Notes: generated by a model from the letters alone, not told the origin. DNA of 64,000 nt from Pseudarthrobacter cellobiosi (GCF_023913755.1 NZ_JAMXBJ010000042.1:62001-126000), one strand, 5' to 3'. Counted from the stretch's first letter, positions 8,520 to 18,722 are shown. Numbers and translations are program-made.

Positions 8520-9707
8520 TCAAGCCCTGGCAGCCTTGCCCGGCAGCGCCAGCTTGAAGACCTTCGCCCAGGACGATCCCACCTGCTTCAGCAGCGGCCC
8601 CGTGGTGTACTTCAGGCCGTAGCGCTGGCAGATCTCGCGGACCCGCGGAGCAACCTCGGCGTACCGGTTGGAAGGCAGGTCCGGGAAGAGGTGGTGCTCG
8701 ATCTGGTGCGACAGGTTGCCGGTCATCAGGTGCATGAACCTGGAACCGGAGATGTTGGCGGAGCCGATCATCTGGCGGACGTACCAGTCGCCGCGGGTTT
8801 CGCCTTCCACCATTTCCTCGGTGAAGGTGTCCGCGCCTTCCGGGAAGTGGCCGCAGAAGATCACGGCGTGCGCCCACACGTTGCGGACGGCGTTGGCGGT
8901 CAGGGTGCCGTAGAGGGCCTGCTTGCCGGAACCGGTGAGCATGGCGACTGCGGGAGTAGCGGCGTAGTCCTTGGTGAACTGGGTGACCACCTTGCGGCCC
9001 AGTGCTTTGAGGTCCTTGTGCAGCGCTTCCTTGGACTTCTTGCCTGCCTGGTACTCAGCAAGCTCGAGGTCGTAGATGGCGATACCCCATTCGAAGACAG
9101 GAGCCAGGATGGCGTTGTACAGCGGGTTGCCCAGGTTATGAGGCTTCCACGGCTGGCTCTCGTCCATCCGCAGGAGGTTGTATCCGACGTCGTTGTCCTT
9201 GCCCACCACGTTGGTCCAGCGGTGGTGAAGGTCATTGTGGCTGTGCTGCCAGGAGCGCGCCGGGGTAACGAAGTCCCATTCCCAGGTGGTGGAGTGGATG
9301 TCGGGGTCCCGCATCCAGTCCCACTGCCCGTGCAGGATGTTGTGGCCGAGCTCCATGTTTTCCAGGATTTTGGCCAGGCTCAGCAGTGTGGTGCCGGTGA
9401 CCCAGGCGGCCTTGTTCTTGCTGACCAGCAGTGCCGCGCGGCCGGAGATCTCCAGCCCGCGCTGGATCTTGATCATGCGTCGGATGTAGGCGGCGTCGGA
9501 GGCGCCGCGCTTGGCCAGGATTTCGTCGCGGATCGCGTCGAGTTCGCGGCCCAGCTCAGCTACCTGTTCGTCGCTAAGGTGCGCTGCGGCAGGAGGGCGG
9601 ACCAAGGGGCTGCCGGACTCGGCCAGCGCTCCAGGTCGCGTCTTTGCCGCTCCGGTGGGGGCGGTCTTGCCTTCGGAAACTTTCTTGCTTTCTGAAACTA
9701 CTGACAT
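8520..9707 (-). CDS. Membrane fatty acid desaturase
   Basis: 395 aa; the ATG at 9707 follows GAGGAG and sits 13 bp after the stop of the reductase gene, whereas a longer start would overlap that gene. Three histidine boxes are visible: GHNILHGQ (about residue 122), HSHNDLHHRW (about 155) and SHQIEHHLFP (about 345), the diiron ligands of acyl-lipid or acyl-CoA desaturases. It resembles the actinobacterial DesA3 type, which introduces a double bond into stearoyl chains at the membrane. Electrons should come from the co-transcribed ferredoxin reductase. The first about 40 residues are a polar, probably disordered leader. Confidence 0.9.
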   Translation of the reverse strand: MSVVSESKKVSEGKTAPTGAAKTRPGALAESGSPLVRPPAAAHLSDEQVAELGRELDAIRDEILAKRGASDAAYIRRMIKIQRGLEISGRAALLVSKNKAAWVTGTTLLSLAKILENMELGHNILHGQWDWMRDPDIHSTTWEWDFVTPARSWQHSHNDLHHRWTNVVGKDNDVGYNLLRMDESQPWKPHNLGNPLYNAILAPVFEWGIAIYDLELAEYQAGKKSKEALHKDLKALGRKVVTQFTKDYAATPAVAMLTGSGKQALYGTLTANAVRNVWAHAVIFCGHFPEGADTFTEEMVEGETRGDWYVRQMIGSANISGSRFMHLMTGNLSHQIEHHLFPDLPSNRYAEVAPRVREICQRYGLKYTTGPLLKQVGSSWAKVFKLALPGKAARA

Positions 9708-9720
9708 GCGGTATTGCTCC

Positions 9721-10818
9721 TCAGAGTTCGAGGTTGACGGGTCCGGCGGCTGCCGAGACACACGTTTGGATTAGTTGGCCGGGTTCGCCGTGGACCTCGT
9801 TGGTGCGAAGGTCACGCACCTGTCCGGCCAGGAGCGGAGTCAGGCAACTGTGGCAGATTCCCATCCGGCAGCCGCTGGGCATCAGCACCCCGGCGTCTTC
9901 GCCGACGTCGAGCAGCGGAGTATCGCCGTCGGCGTCAACTTCCCGGTCCGACGCCTCAAAGGTGACCAGGCCGCCGTCGTGCCCTACACCCCCGGCGAAG
10001 GTGGTGTTGAACCGTTCAATCATCAGGTTGCCGGGATCGCCGGGGAGCGCAACATCAGACCCGGGCGCGCCGGCGGTGAGGGACGCCTGCTTCCACAGGG
10101 CCTCGGCGTCGTCCAGGAAACTGTCCGGGCCGCACGCGTAAGCGGCCCGTTCCTTCCAGTCCGGGCAGATCTCATCGAGCTCGGCCGTGTTGGTCAGGTC
10201 CATCCGGCCCTGTTCGCCGGTGTACCAGTGGGCCAGCCGGAAGTTGGGGAACTGGTCAGCCAGTTCGGCGAGTTCCTCGCGGAAGAGGCTGTCGCCGGGC
10301 GTGCGGGCGGAGTGCACCAGGACGACGTCGGCATCCGGGCGGCGGGGAACAAGGGTGCGGATCATGGACATCACCGGAGTGATGCCGCTGCCCGCGGTGA
10401 CCATCAGGAGCGGCCTGGGGTGCTCGGGCAGGACGAAGTCGCCTTGCGGCGGTGCCAGGAACAGGACGTCACCGGGTTTGGTGGTCCGGACCAGGGTTCC
10501 GGAAACGGCGCCGACGTCGGTGACGGTGATGGCGGGGTCCTTGCCGGCGGGAGCACTCAGCGAATAGGAGCGCCAGTGGCGGACCCCGTCCAGCTCAACG
10601 CCGATACGCGCCCACTGGCCGGCCAGGTGCGAATGCCAGCCGCGGCCGGGACGGAAAAAGATGGTGGCCGACTGCGCCGTTTCCTGGACCACACGGGTCA
10701 CCACTCCACGCAGCTGGCGCGCGGAGAAGACAGGGTTAAAGAGCGCCAGAATATCTTCCGGTGCCAATGGCGTTGTCAGTACGGAAGCCGCCTGTGCCAG
10801 CTGACGTAGCCGGATCAT
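9721..10818 (-). CDS. Ferredoxin reductase with C-terminal [2Fe-2S] domain
   Basis: 365 aa from ATG 10818; an upstream in-frame start at 10905 is possible but adds Arg-rich sequence. Order: FAD-binding domain with WRSYSLSAP, NAD(P)-binding domain with TAGSGITPVM and YACGPDSF, then a plant-type ferredoxin domain whose ligand motif CRMGICHSC lies about 40 residues from the end, with a further Cys in IQTCVSAA. It passes electrons from NAD(P)H to the desaturase encoded next in the operon (13-bp spacing). A perfect inverted repeat about 140 bp upstream is a likely operator for the pair. Confidence 0.9.
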   Translation of the reverse strand: MIRLRQLAQAASVLTTPLAPEDILALFNPVFSARQLRGVVTRVVQETAQSATIFFRPGRGWHSHLAGQWARIGVELDGVRHWRSYSLSAPAGKDPAITVTDVGAVSGTLVRTTKPGDVLFLAPPQGDFVLPEHPRPLLMVTAGSGITPVMSMIRTLVPRRPDADVVLVHSARTPGDSLFREELAELADQFPNFRLAHWYTGEQGRMDLTNTAELDEICPDWKERAAYACGPDSFLDDAEALWKQASLTAGAPGSDVALPGDPGNLMIERFNTTFAGGVGHDGGLVTFEASDREVDADGDTPLLDVGEDAGVLMPSGCRMGICHSCLTPLLAGQVRDLRTNEVHGEPGQLIQTCVSAAAGPVNLEL

Positions 10819-10954
10819 GCAGTCAAACCTAAAGCGGCGCGAGCCATATGTCTCTCTCCTGACCGTTCCGCAGTCACGCAGTAATGTACGGGCCTTAGCC
10901 CCCAAAGCCCGCTACAAGCCTAACGGCTGTGGCTTGCGGATGGTTCCCTGAGCA

Positions 10955-10980
10955 ATATTAGTAAGGATGCTGACTAATAT
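10955..10980 (-). promoter_or_regulatory. Inverted-repeat operator candidate for the desaturase operon
   Basis: Perfect 8-bp arms ATATTAGT and ACTAATAT separated by 10 bp, in an AT-rich island upstream of the reductase-desaturase operon. TTAG/CTAA palindromes of this sort are typical of MarR- or TetR-family sites. The regulator is not in the window. Confidence 0.5.
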
Positions 10981-11028
10981 CCACTGCCGATCACCGGAAT
11001 GAGCCAGGCCGACGGCGGGGGACGGTTG

Positions 11029-11232
11029 TCAGCGGTCGTCGCGTTCCTGGAATTCCTCGTCCAGGTCCAGGTGCCTGAACTCCGTCTCCGGGTTCGGTTC
11101 GCCCTCGGCCACGTACTCATAGTCCAGTTGCCGCTGCACCTGGCTGTCCAGAACCTGCAGCTCCCGGTCCGGGATGCTGGAAAGATCATCCGGGAACTCG
11201 TCTTCCGGTGTCAGGTGTAGTTTTTCGGACAT
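11029..11232 (-). CDS. Small acidic conserved hypothetical protein
   Basis: 67 aa, very acidic (many Glu/Asp), soluble, no cysteines and no membrane segment. GAGAGG at proper spacing precedes the ATG at 11232. Runs such as TPEDEFPDDLSS and EFQERDDR suggest a mostly disordered or short helical protein. Family not recognised. It is upstream of, and on the same strand as, the desaturase operon but separated from it by about 210 bp that contain the putative operator. Confidence 0.7.
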   Translation of the reverse strand: MSEKLHLTPEDEFPDDLSSIPDRELQVLDSQVQRQLDYEYVAEGEPNPETEFRHLDLDEEFQERDDR

Positions 11233-11334
11233 GGTGAGCCTCTCTAGGCCGTGAGGAATAACCGGGCCTCAATGGCCCGCACCTTCTCAGGATATTCCCT
11301 TCCGGGCGGATCACCCAGCGGAATCGGCTCCGGA

Positions 11335-12369
11335 TCAGGAACGGGCCGGGGTCCAGCCGACGGCGGGCGCTATGTGCTGGGCGATGTTCCCCAGCATTTT
11401 GGCATTGAAGTCAACGCCCAGCTGGTTGGGCACTGTCACCAGCAGTGTGTCCGCGGCCTGGACCGCGGCGTCGGCCGCCAACTGTTCGGCCAGGACATCC
11501 GGAGCGCCCGCATAGGTCTTGCCAAAGCGTGCCGTCAGGCCGTCGATGACGCCCACCTGGTCCCGGCTGTCCCGCAGCGCGCTGCCCGCAAAATACCTGC
11601 TGTCTTCCTCGTCCACGATCGGCAGGATGCTCCGGCTGACAGAGACTCGCGGCTGGTGGCTGTGTCCTGCCGCGGCCCAGGCCTCCCGGAAGAGTTGGAT
11701 TTGCTCCGCCTGCAGCTGGTCGAAGGGGACACCGGTGTCCTCGGTGAGCAGGGTGGAGCTCATCAGGTTCATGCCCAGGCCGGCCGCCCACACGGCGGTG
11801 TTGCGGCTTCCGGCGCCCCACCAGATCCGCTCTGTGAGGCCCGACGACTGCGGCTGGACCGGCAACAGGCCGATGGCTCCACCGGCGTAGCGCGGGTCTG
11901 CCTCGGCCACGCCGGCGCCGCTGATGGCGCACCGAAACTGGGCTGTGTGCCGGTGGGCCATGTCCGCGTCGGTCTCCCCTTCGGCCGGTTGGTGGCCGAA
12001 GGCAGCGGCCCCGTTCCGGGCGGGCTCGGGTGAACCACGGCTGATGCCCAGCTGCAGCCTGCCGCCGCTGATCAGATCCGTGGCGGCGGCTTCCTCGGCC
12101 ATGTACAGCGGATTTTCGTACCGCATGTCGATCACGCCCGTGCCCATCTCTATCCGGCTGGTCCGGGCCGCGATCGCTGCCAGCAGCGGGAAGGGCGACG
12201 CCTGCTGACGGGCGAAGTGGTGCACGCGGAAGAAGGCGCCGTCGATTCCGAGCTCCTCGGCCGCCACCGCCAGCTCAATGCCCTGCAGCAGGGCATCGCC
12301 TGCGGTTCTGGTGCGGGAGCCCTGGCCGGGGCCCCAGTGGCCGAAGGACAGGAATCCGATGCGTTGCAT
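11335..12369 (-). CDS. LLM class flavin-dependent oxidoreductase
   Basis: 344 aa from ATG 12369 ([10 protein letters not shown]). The fold is the bacterial-luciferase-like TIM barrel: [29 protein letters not shown] is represented here by the short signatures FFRVHHFA and MGTGVIDM, followed by [11 protein letters not shown], which contacts FMN phosphate. These enzymes use FMNH2 or F420H2, often as monooxygenases; the substrate cannot be read from the sequence. A GGGAGG site lies 11 nt upstream of the start. The gene is divergent from the YnfA-like gene with a 54-bp gap, so the promoters must overlap. Confidence 0.87.
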   Translation of the reverse strand: MQRIGFLSFGHWGPGQGSRTRTAGDALLQGIELAVAAEELGIDGAFFRVHHFARQQASPFPLLAAIAARTSRIEMGTGVIDMRYENPLYMAEEAAATDLISGGRLQLGISRGSPEPARNGAAAFGHQPAEGETDADMAHRHTAQFRCAISGAGVAEADPRYAGGAIGLLPVQPQSSGLTERIWWGAGSRNTAVWAAGLGMNLMSSTLLTEDTGVPFDQLQAEQIQLFREAWAAAGHSHQPRVSVSRSILPIVDEEDSRYFAGSALRDSRDQVGVIDGLTARFGKTYAGAPDVLAEQLAADAAVQAADTLLVTVPNQLGVDFNAKMLGNIAQHIAPAVGWTPARS

Positions 12370-12423
12370 GTCTGGCCCAACCTCCCGGCGGCCGGCCGCA
12401 TTCCCGGCTGGCATGATGAGCCT

Positions 12424-12783
12424 GTGAATATTCCTGCTGAAACCGTGGCGATCGCCAAAACGACTGTGCTGTTCGTCCTGGCCGCTGCTGCCGAGATCGG
12501 CGGCGCGTGGCTCGTGTGGCAGTCAGTCCGCGAGGGCAAGGACTGGTGGTGGGCAGGGCTGGGTGTGATTGCCCTGGGCCTCTACGGTTTCGTGGCCACC
12601 CTCCAGCCCGATGCCCATTTCGGCCGGATCCTGGCCGCCTACGGCGGAGTATTTGTGGCTGGGTCGCTGGCGTGGGGAATGATTTTCGACGGCTTCCGCC
12701 CGGACCGGTGGGACATTGCGGGCTCCGTCATCTGCCTGGTCGGGGTGGCTGTGATCATGTTTGCCCCACGAAACGCGGGCTGA
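12424..12783 (+). CDS. YnfA/UPF0060 family membrane protein
   Basis: 119 aa from a GTG at 12424. Four transmembrane helices are predicted; [20 protein letters not shown] and [15 protein letters not shown] are hallmark segments of the YnfA (UPF0060) family, which is related to small multidrug-resistance exporters. A final helix ends in APRNAG. Transport of a cationic toxicant is possible but unproven for the family. It is divergent from the LLM oxidoreductase with a very short shared promoter region. Confidence 0.85.
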   Translation: MNIPAETVAIAKTTVLFVLAAAAEIGGAWLVWQSVREGKDWWWAGLGVIALGLYGFVATLQPDAHFGRILAAYGGVFVAGSLAWGMIFDGFRPDRWDIAGSVICLVGVAVIMFAPRNAG

Positions 12784-12845
12784 CCCGCTCCGGTGGGGCC
12801 GCCGTCGTACGCTGACTCAGCCGCTGCTGATTCAGCCGCTGAACG

Positions 12846-13244
12846 TCAGAACATCGGCAGCAGGAAGCCCGCGATAAGCGCCACCGCACCGATCCCGGTG
12901 AGCACACGGCCAAGAACGACGGCGGTCCGCCCCACCGCTTCGGGCGCTGCGGTCTGCCACTGCGTGGGGCGCTTCGGGTGGTAGTAGATCGGCAGGGTGT
13001 CGCCCACGGCCAGGTCCTTGATGTCGTGGGGTGACATCGGGGCGTGGTGGACCTGGTACTTGCGGTCAAACCAGCGGAAGCCCGTTCCGGTAGCGTCCGC
13101 GTAGACCACCGCTTCCGCAACGGTCCAAGGGTGCACAAACCGCCGAAGGATGCCCGAGTAGAAAAGCAGGGCAAGCCCCGGCGGAAGGCACAGCCAGGTC
13201 ATCATTTCCAGGATGGGACCTGCCATTTCAAGCGCAGTGGGCAT
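12846..13244 (-). CDS. Two-span membrane protein, DUF3592-like
   Basis: 132 aa. A transmembrane helix near residues 15-33 (WLCLPPGLALLFYSGIL) and another at the C-terminus (VLTGIGAVALIAGFLLP) flank a soluble loop with GTGFRWFDRKYQVH and GDTLPIYYHPKRPTQW. This arrangement is typical of DUF3592-like proteins, where the loop folds as a small beta domain. Function unknown. Internal Met codons leave the start uncertain by a few residues. It is convergent with the YnfA-like gene. Confidence 0.65.
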   Translation of the reverse strand: MPTALEMAGPILEMMTWLCLPPGLALLFYSGILRRFVHPWTVAEAVVYADATGTGFRWFDRKYQVHHAPMSPHDIKDLAVGDTLPIYYHPKRPTQWQTAAPEAVGRTAVVLGRVLTGIGAVALIAGFLLPMF

Positions 13245-13298
13245 AGCAATGATGCTACCGGGAGTTTGCGCACCCCAGTGTGCCCCTGCCCGGCGGAA

Positions 13299-13985
13299 TC
13301 AGCCGATGGGCGCGGCCATCTGCTCCACCACGTACTGGGCATCCACGGTGGATCCTGTCATGGGGTCTGTCATCTCCACTTTCCAGCTGCGGGCAAACTG
13401 GTTCACCCCGCTGGTCATGGCCACCGTGCCGGAAATGAGGACCGTCCCCGGCTCATTCAGGCCGCGCTCGGTCAACACCTCCAGCCAATAGTCCGGGGTC
13501 AGCAGGGCTTCCAGCGAGCTGTCCTGGATCAGCGTGTCCGGAGTATCACCCCGCCCCACCCAGCCCTTCAGCGTGATCTGGTCCAGGTGGTCGCGCACGT
13601 CGTCCAGCCGCCACGCCTTGCGGCCCAGGACGTCGGGGCTGGCATTCTTGCTCCAGGCCACTCCATGGACCTCGAGCTCTCGGTCCGTGTGGTCGCACGC
13701 GACCGTCAGCAGCACGCCGTCGTCCGTGATGACCAGCGCCCATTCGGCTTCCCCGGAGGTCCGGGCATGCTGCACGTGGACTTCGGAAACCTGCTGCGCC
13801 AGGTACGGCGAGACCGGGTAGAGCGCCGGGGTGGTGGCGGGGCCGGGAACGCCCAGTTCTGCCAGCTCGGCAATGTGGGCCTGCACTTCCTCCTGTTCCC
13901 GCCCTGCATAACCGGCGTTCAGGAGGTGCCTGACCTGGACTGTCCGGGTGCTGCCGTCGGGAAGTTCGAAGCTCAGAGTCGTCAT
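13299..13985 (-). CDS. DUF2848 family protein
   Basis: 228 aa, soluble. It opens with LSFELPDGSTR and contains VTITDDG-like strands and a C-terminal VEMTDPMTGSTVDAQY. These are features I associate with DUF2848, a group distantly related to fumarylacetoacetate hydrolase-type enzymes and often found next to transporters for organic acids or amides. It is divergent from the MHS transporter, and the shared intergenic region carries the AATGTATACATT palindrome also found at the GntR/amidase promoter, so it likely belongs to the same GntR regulon. The biochemical role is unknown. Confidence 0.75.
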   Translation of the reverse strand: MTTLSFELPDGSTRTVQVRHLLNAGYAGREQEEVQAHIAELAELGVPGPATTPALYPVSPYLAQQVSEVHVQHARTSGEAEWALVITDDGVLLTVACDHTDRELEVHGVAWSKNASPDVLGRKAWRLDDVRDHLDQITLKGWVGRGDTPDTLIQDSSLEALLTPDYWLEVLTERGLNEPGTVLISGTVAMTSGVNQFARSWKVEMTDPMTGSTVDAQYVVEQMAAPIG

Positions 13986-14070
13986 GTTCTGTCCATCCTT
14001 TGCGTGTCCTGCTGGAGAAATTTACAAACCGGAAACCGGAAACGGTGGCCAATGTACATCCAGTATGCGT

Positions 14071-14082
14071 AATGTATACATT
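14071..14082. promoter_or_regulatory. GntR operator candidate AATGTATACATT (MHS/DUF2848)
   Basis: Perfect 12-bp palindrome between the divergent DUF2848 and MHS transporter genes. A related half-site AATGTACAT lies at 14051. The core ATGTATACA recurs at 16240-16248 in the promoter between the GntR and amidase genes, which supports one regulator for both. Confidence 0.6.
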
Positions 14083-14135
14083 TAACGCCAGCGTGACAGG
14101 CGTCACCCGTAAACATCTCGTGGAGGACAACACCC

Positions 14136-15527
14136 ATGGCTAACGTCCCAATTCCGGCTTCCGGCGCAGCGCCGCGTCCGGACAAGCCGATTCACCCCAA
14201 GGGCCTGTACAAGGCCTTCGCCGCCAGCCTCACCGGCACCGCCCTCGAGTGGTATGACTTCGCCGTCTACTCGGCCGCGGCCGCCGTCGTATTTCCCCTC
14301 GTGTTCTTCCCGTCATCCGATCCCCTGACGGGCACCATCCTGGCCTTCTCCACGTATGCGGTGGGCTACGTGTCCCGGCCTGTCGGTGGCATCATCTTCG
14401 GCCGTCTGGGTGACCGGATCGGCCGCAAGAAGGTGCTGGTGACCACCCTGATGATCATCGGCGTGGCCACTGTCCTGATCGGGGTGCTCCCCGGTTACGA
14501 CAGCATTGGCATCAGCGCCCCGATCATCCTGGTGCTGCTGCGCTTCGCCCAGGGCGTGGGAGTCGGCGGCGAATGGGGCGGCGCCGTTCTGCTCTCCAGC
14601 GAATACGGCGACCCCCACCGGCGCGGCTTCTGGGCTTCTGCAGCCCAGGTGGGCCCGCCCGCCGGCAACCTTATGGCCAACGGCGCCCTGGCTGTCCTGA
14701 CCCTCGCCCTGACCGAGGAACAGTTCATCGGCTTCGGCTGGCGCATCGCGTTCCTGGTCTCGGCCGTGCTGGTCGGTTTCGGCCTCTGGATCCGCCTGAA
14801 GCTGGAAGACACCCCCATCTTCAAGGCCATCGAGGCCCACGGCGAACAGCCCCACGCCCCTGTCCGCGAGGTCTTCAGCACGGAGCTCCGGCCCCTCATT
14901 GCGGCCACGCTGTGCCGGGTGGGCCCGGACGTGCTCTACGCCCTGTTCACCGTTTTCACCCTCACCTACGGCATCCAGACACTCGGCTACGAACGCAGCC
15001 AGGTGCTCACGGCAGTCCTGATCGGCTCCGCGTTCCAGCTCTTTATGATCCCGCTGGCTGGCGCCGTGTCCGACCGCTTCAACCGCCGCCTGGTCTACGG
15101 GACCGCAGCTGTGGTGGGCGCCGCATGGACGTTCATCTTCTTTGGCGTCCTGGGCGCCGACAACGAGCCGATGCTCAGCGTCGGCATTGTGCTGGGCCTC
15201 ATGGCGCACTCGTTTATGTACGGCCCGCAGGCTGCCTTCATTGTGGAGCAGTTCTCACCGAGGCTCCGGTCCACGGGCAGCTCCCTGGCCTACACCTTCG
15301 CCGGTGTGATCGGCGGCGCCATCGCCCCGCTGATGTTCACATTGCTGCTGGCTCAGTTCGGCACCTGGATTCCGGTGGCCATCTACGTGGCCGTGGCCGC
15401 AGGCGTCACCGCCGTGGGTCTGGCGCTTGGCCGCGACTCGAACACCGTGGAGGACGAGGACTACCGCCTACTGCTCGAAGGTTCCGCGGCAGAGCGCCAG
15501 CAGACGGCCACCGGCAAAGGCAACTGA
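14136..15527 (+). CDS. MHS-family MFS transporter
   Basis: 463 aa, twelve predicted membrane spans. TALEWYDFAVY near residue 35 is the hallmark of the metabolite:H+ symporter (MHS) branch, followed by the loop GRLGDRIGRKKVL between helices 2 and 3 and GVGVGGEWGG. GTGGAGGACAACACCC precedes the ATG. MHS proteins import organic acids, betaines or related small anions with protons. Linkage to a GntR regulator, a nitrilase-type amidase and DUF2848 suggests uptake of an amide or organic acid catabolised by those enzymes. Confidence 0.9.
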   Translation: MANVPIPASGAAPRPDKPIHPKGLYKAFAASLTGTALEWYDFAVYSAAAAVVFPLVFFPSSDPLTGTILAFSTYAVGYVSRPVGGIIFGRLGDRIGRKKVLVTTLMIIGVATVLIGVLPGYDSIGISAPIILVLLRFAQGVGVGGEWGGAVLLSSEYGDPHRRGFWASAAQVGPPAGNLMANGALAVLTLALTEEQFIGFGWRIAFLVSAVLVGFGLWIRLKLEDTPIFKAIEAHGEQPHAPVREVFSTELRPLIAATLCRVGPDVLYALFTVFTLTYGIQTLGYERSQVLTAVLIGSAFQLFMIPLAGAVSDRFNRRLVYGTAAVVGAAWTFIFFGVLGADNEPMLSVGIVLGLMAHSFMYGPQAAFIVEQFSPRLRSTGSSLAYTFAGVIGGAIAPLMFTLLLAQFGTWIPVAIYVAVAAGVTAVGLALGRDSNTVEDEDYRLLLEGSAAERQQTATGKGN

Positions 15528-15577
15528 CGAAGCCAGCTGGCGATGCCAACAAACGAATCCAACTAACAGGGCGGCGC

Positions 15578-16234
15578 TTAGGTGCGGAGCAGAATATCCC
15601 GGGTGACAGCCAGGTGATGGTCAATGGCCTCCTGCGCCCGTGCGGCGTCGCCGGACACCAGGGCATCGAGGATTTCCTGGTGTTCGGCGCACACCTGTCC
15701 GCGCCGGTCTCCGGTGCGGAATAAGGCCGAGACGCCCACCAGGATCTGCCGGACATGGAGCTTACTGTACGTTCGGGAGATGAGCTCATTGCCGGCGGCG
15801 TCGATCAGAAGCTGATGGAAGAGGGTGTCCAGCCGGATGAACTCCTGCGCAGCCTCGGCATTCAGCTGCTCGGGAAGCTGGGCCTGCTGGTCCAGGGTGT
15901 CCTGCATCGTTTTCGCAGGAACGCGGTTCCGTTCGATAACCAGGCGGGCGGCATGGCTTTCCAATACACCCCGGAGTTCCATCAGTTCCGACATTTCGCG
16001 GCCCGTCACGGGCGGAACATAGGCCCCGCGCTGTGGAATCAGCTCCACGAGCCCGTCCGAGACCAGGAGCAGGAGAGCCTCACGCACCGGAGTGCGCGAC
16101 ACACCGATCTCGGCGGCCAGCTCCTGCTCGTTCAGGAATTTCCCCTGCACATCCGGGTCGATGAGGATGTTTTCACGCAGGTACGCGTACGCCTTCTCGC
16201 GGCCGGACGCCGCAGTCCCCGAACTTTTTCGCAT
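15578..16234 (-). CDS. GntR/FadR-type transcriptional regulator (FCD domain)
   Basis: 218 aa. An N-terminal winged helix (LNEQELAAEIGVSRTPVREA) spans about residues 35-85, followed by a helical FCD ligand domain with MELRGVLESHAARL, FHQLLIDAAGN and a final HLAVTRDILL. The FCD domain usually binds a metal and an organic acid. It is divergent from the amidase gene; the palindrome CATACATTATGTATAC overlaps its own start codon, implying autoregulation. The same core occurs at 14071, so the probable targets are the MHS transporter, DUF2848, the amidase and itself. Confidence 0.9.
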   Translation of the reverse strand: MRKSSGTAASGREKAYAYLRENILIDPDVQGKFLNEQELAAEIGVSRTPVREALLLLVSDGLVELIPQRGAYVPPVTGREMSELMELRGVLESHAARLVIERNRVPAKTMQDTLDQQAQLPEQLNAEAAQEFIRLDTLFHQLLIDAAGNELISRTYSKLHVRQILVGVSALFRTGDRRGQVCAEHQEILDALVSGDAARAQEAIDHHLAVTRDILLRT

Positions 16235-16248
16235 ACATTATGTATACA
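16233..16248. promoter_or_regulatory. GntR operator candidate overlapping the gntR start
   Basis: ATACATTATGTATACA spans the ATG of the GntR gene (complement of 16232-16234) and lies 18 bp before the amidase ATG. It shares ATGTATACA with the site at 14071. Binding here would block both divergent genes. Confidence 0.6.
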
Positions 16249-16266
16249 ACAGACTGGAGTAATTTC

Positions 16267-17061
16267 ATGCGTTTAGCAGTGGCCCAAATCATCACAGGAG
16301 CCGATCTGGCCGCAAACCTGGAGCTCATCCGAGACTACGCCACGCGGGCCAAAGCCGCCGGAGCGGAGCTCGTGGTGTTCCCGGAAGCCGCGATGCGCGC
16401 CTTCGGCAACAGCCTTGTGGACATTGCCGAGCCGCTGGACGGGCCATGGGCCGCCGCCGTCCGCAGCATTGCCCATGAACTGGACATCACGGTCGTGGCG
16501 GGCATGTTCACCCCGGGCGATGGCGGCCGCGTGCGGAACACCCTGCTGGTCACCGGCCCTGGCGTCGAGACGTCCTACGACAAGATCCACCTCTTTGATG
16601 CGTTTGGTTTCGCCGAGTCCGACACCGTGGACGCCGGAACAGCCCCCGTGACCTTCGAGGTGAACGGCACCACCTTCGGCCTGGCCACCTGCTACGACGT
16701 ACGGTTCCCGGCACTGTTCACGGCCAACGCCAAAGCCGGTGCCGAAGTCAACATTGTCTGCGCCTCGTGGGGTGCCGGCGAGGGTAAAGCTGACCAGTGG
16801 GACCTCCTGGTCCGGGCCCGCGCGCTGGACAGCACCACCTTCGTGGTGGCCTGCGGACAGGGCGATCCGGCAAGCGTCGGCATCGCCTCCGCCGGCAAGG
16901 CTCCCACCGGCGTTGGCCACAGCGCCGTCATCTCGCCCCTGGGTGCTGCCCTAGTGGCCCTCGGCGGCGACCCGGAACTCGCCGTCGTCGACATTGACCC
17001 GGCCGTCATTGCCGAGGTCCGCGGCCAACTGCCCGTGCTGGTCAACGCCCGGACCTTCTGA
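16267..17061 (+). CDS. Carbon-nitrogen hydrolase (nitrilase superfamily amidase)
   Basis: 264 aa from ATG 16267, which has TGGAG 8 nt upstream; the earlier ATG at 16240 lies inside the operator. The catalytic triad is visible as Glu40 (VVFPEAA), Lys106 (YDKIHLFD) and Cys142 (ATCYDVRFP). It hydrolyses a C-N bond, most likely an omega-amide or N-carbamoyl type amide, in the cytoplasm. Context (GntR, MHS permease, DUF2848) suggests degradation of an imported amide. The length is typical of the superfamily branch that includes Nit2-like amidases. Confidence 0.9.
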   Translation: MRLAVAQIITGADLAANLELIRDYATRAKAAGAELVVFPEAAMRAFGNSLVDIAEPLDGPWAAAVRSIAHELDITVVAGMFTPGDGGRVRNTLLVTGPGVETSYDKIHLFDAFGFAESDTVDAGTAPVTFEVNGTTFGLATCYDVRFPALFTANAKAGAEVNIVCASWGAGEGKADQWDLLVRARALDSTTFVVACGQGDPASVGIASAGKAPTGVGHSAVISPLGAALVALGGDPELAVVDIDPAVIAEVRGQLPVLVNARTF

Positions 17062-17243
17062 CTCTGCGGGGCCGGCCCCGCGAGGGCTGGCCGCCGCGGC
17101 GGTGAGCCGCCGTTCATGCTCAGGAAACTTTGCCGTTTTCAGCGTCCGACGGCGGTTTCTCACCACGTGCGCGCACCGGCGCCCGCCGTCGCTGGCATCA
17201 CGGGCGCCGGGCTTCCTGCCGCGGCGCCGTTCAATAGGTCCCG
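17062..17243. other. Intergenic region after the amidase gene
   Basis: Holds a GC palindrome GCGGGGCCGGCCCCGC at 17066-17081, 4 bp after the amidase stop and possibly a terminator although no T-run follows. The remainder up to the GlnR-like box shows no coding signal. Confidence 0.35.
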
Positions 17244-17281
17244 TTTACACGCCGGAAACATCACGGTCACGCGATCTTCAC
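17244..17281 (+). promoter_or_regulatory. GlnR-type box upstream of the ammonium transporter
   Basis: Four pentamers are spaced by exactly 6 bp: TTTAC (17244), GAAAC (17255), GTCAC (17266), TTCAC (17277). The actinobacterial GlnR consensus is gTnAC-n6-GaAAC repeated with the same spacing; the two central boxes match perfectly. An additional GTAAC-n6-GCAAC pair lies at 17297-17312. Location about 140-175 bp before amt fits nitrogen control. GlnR itself is not encoded here. Confidence 0.55.
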
Positions 17282-17420
17282 GTAAGCCGCCGGGCCGTAA
17301 CGTGTCCGCAACTTAGCGAAGCGCAAACGGAAACACGCGGCGACAAATATTGATCGGGGGGATTGCGCGGGCCACGTAGGAAGAGTCCCCGTATTCAGGA
17401 TCAATGGAAGGGACCCACCG

Positions 17421-18722
<1,302 letters not shown>

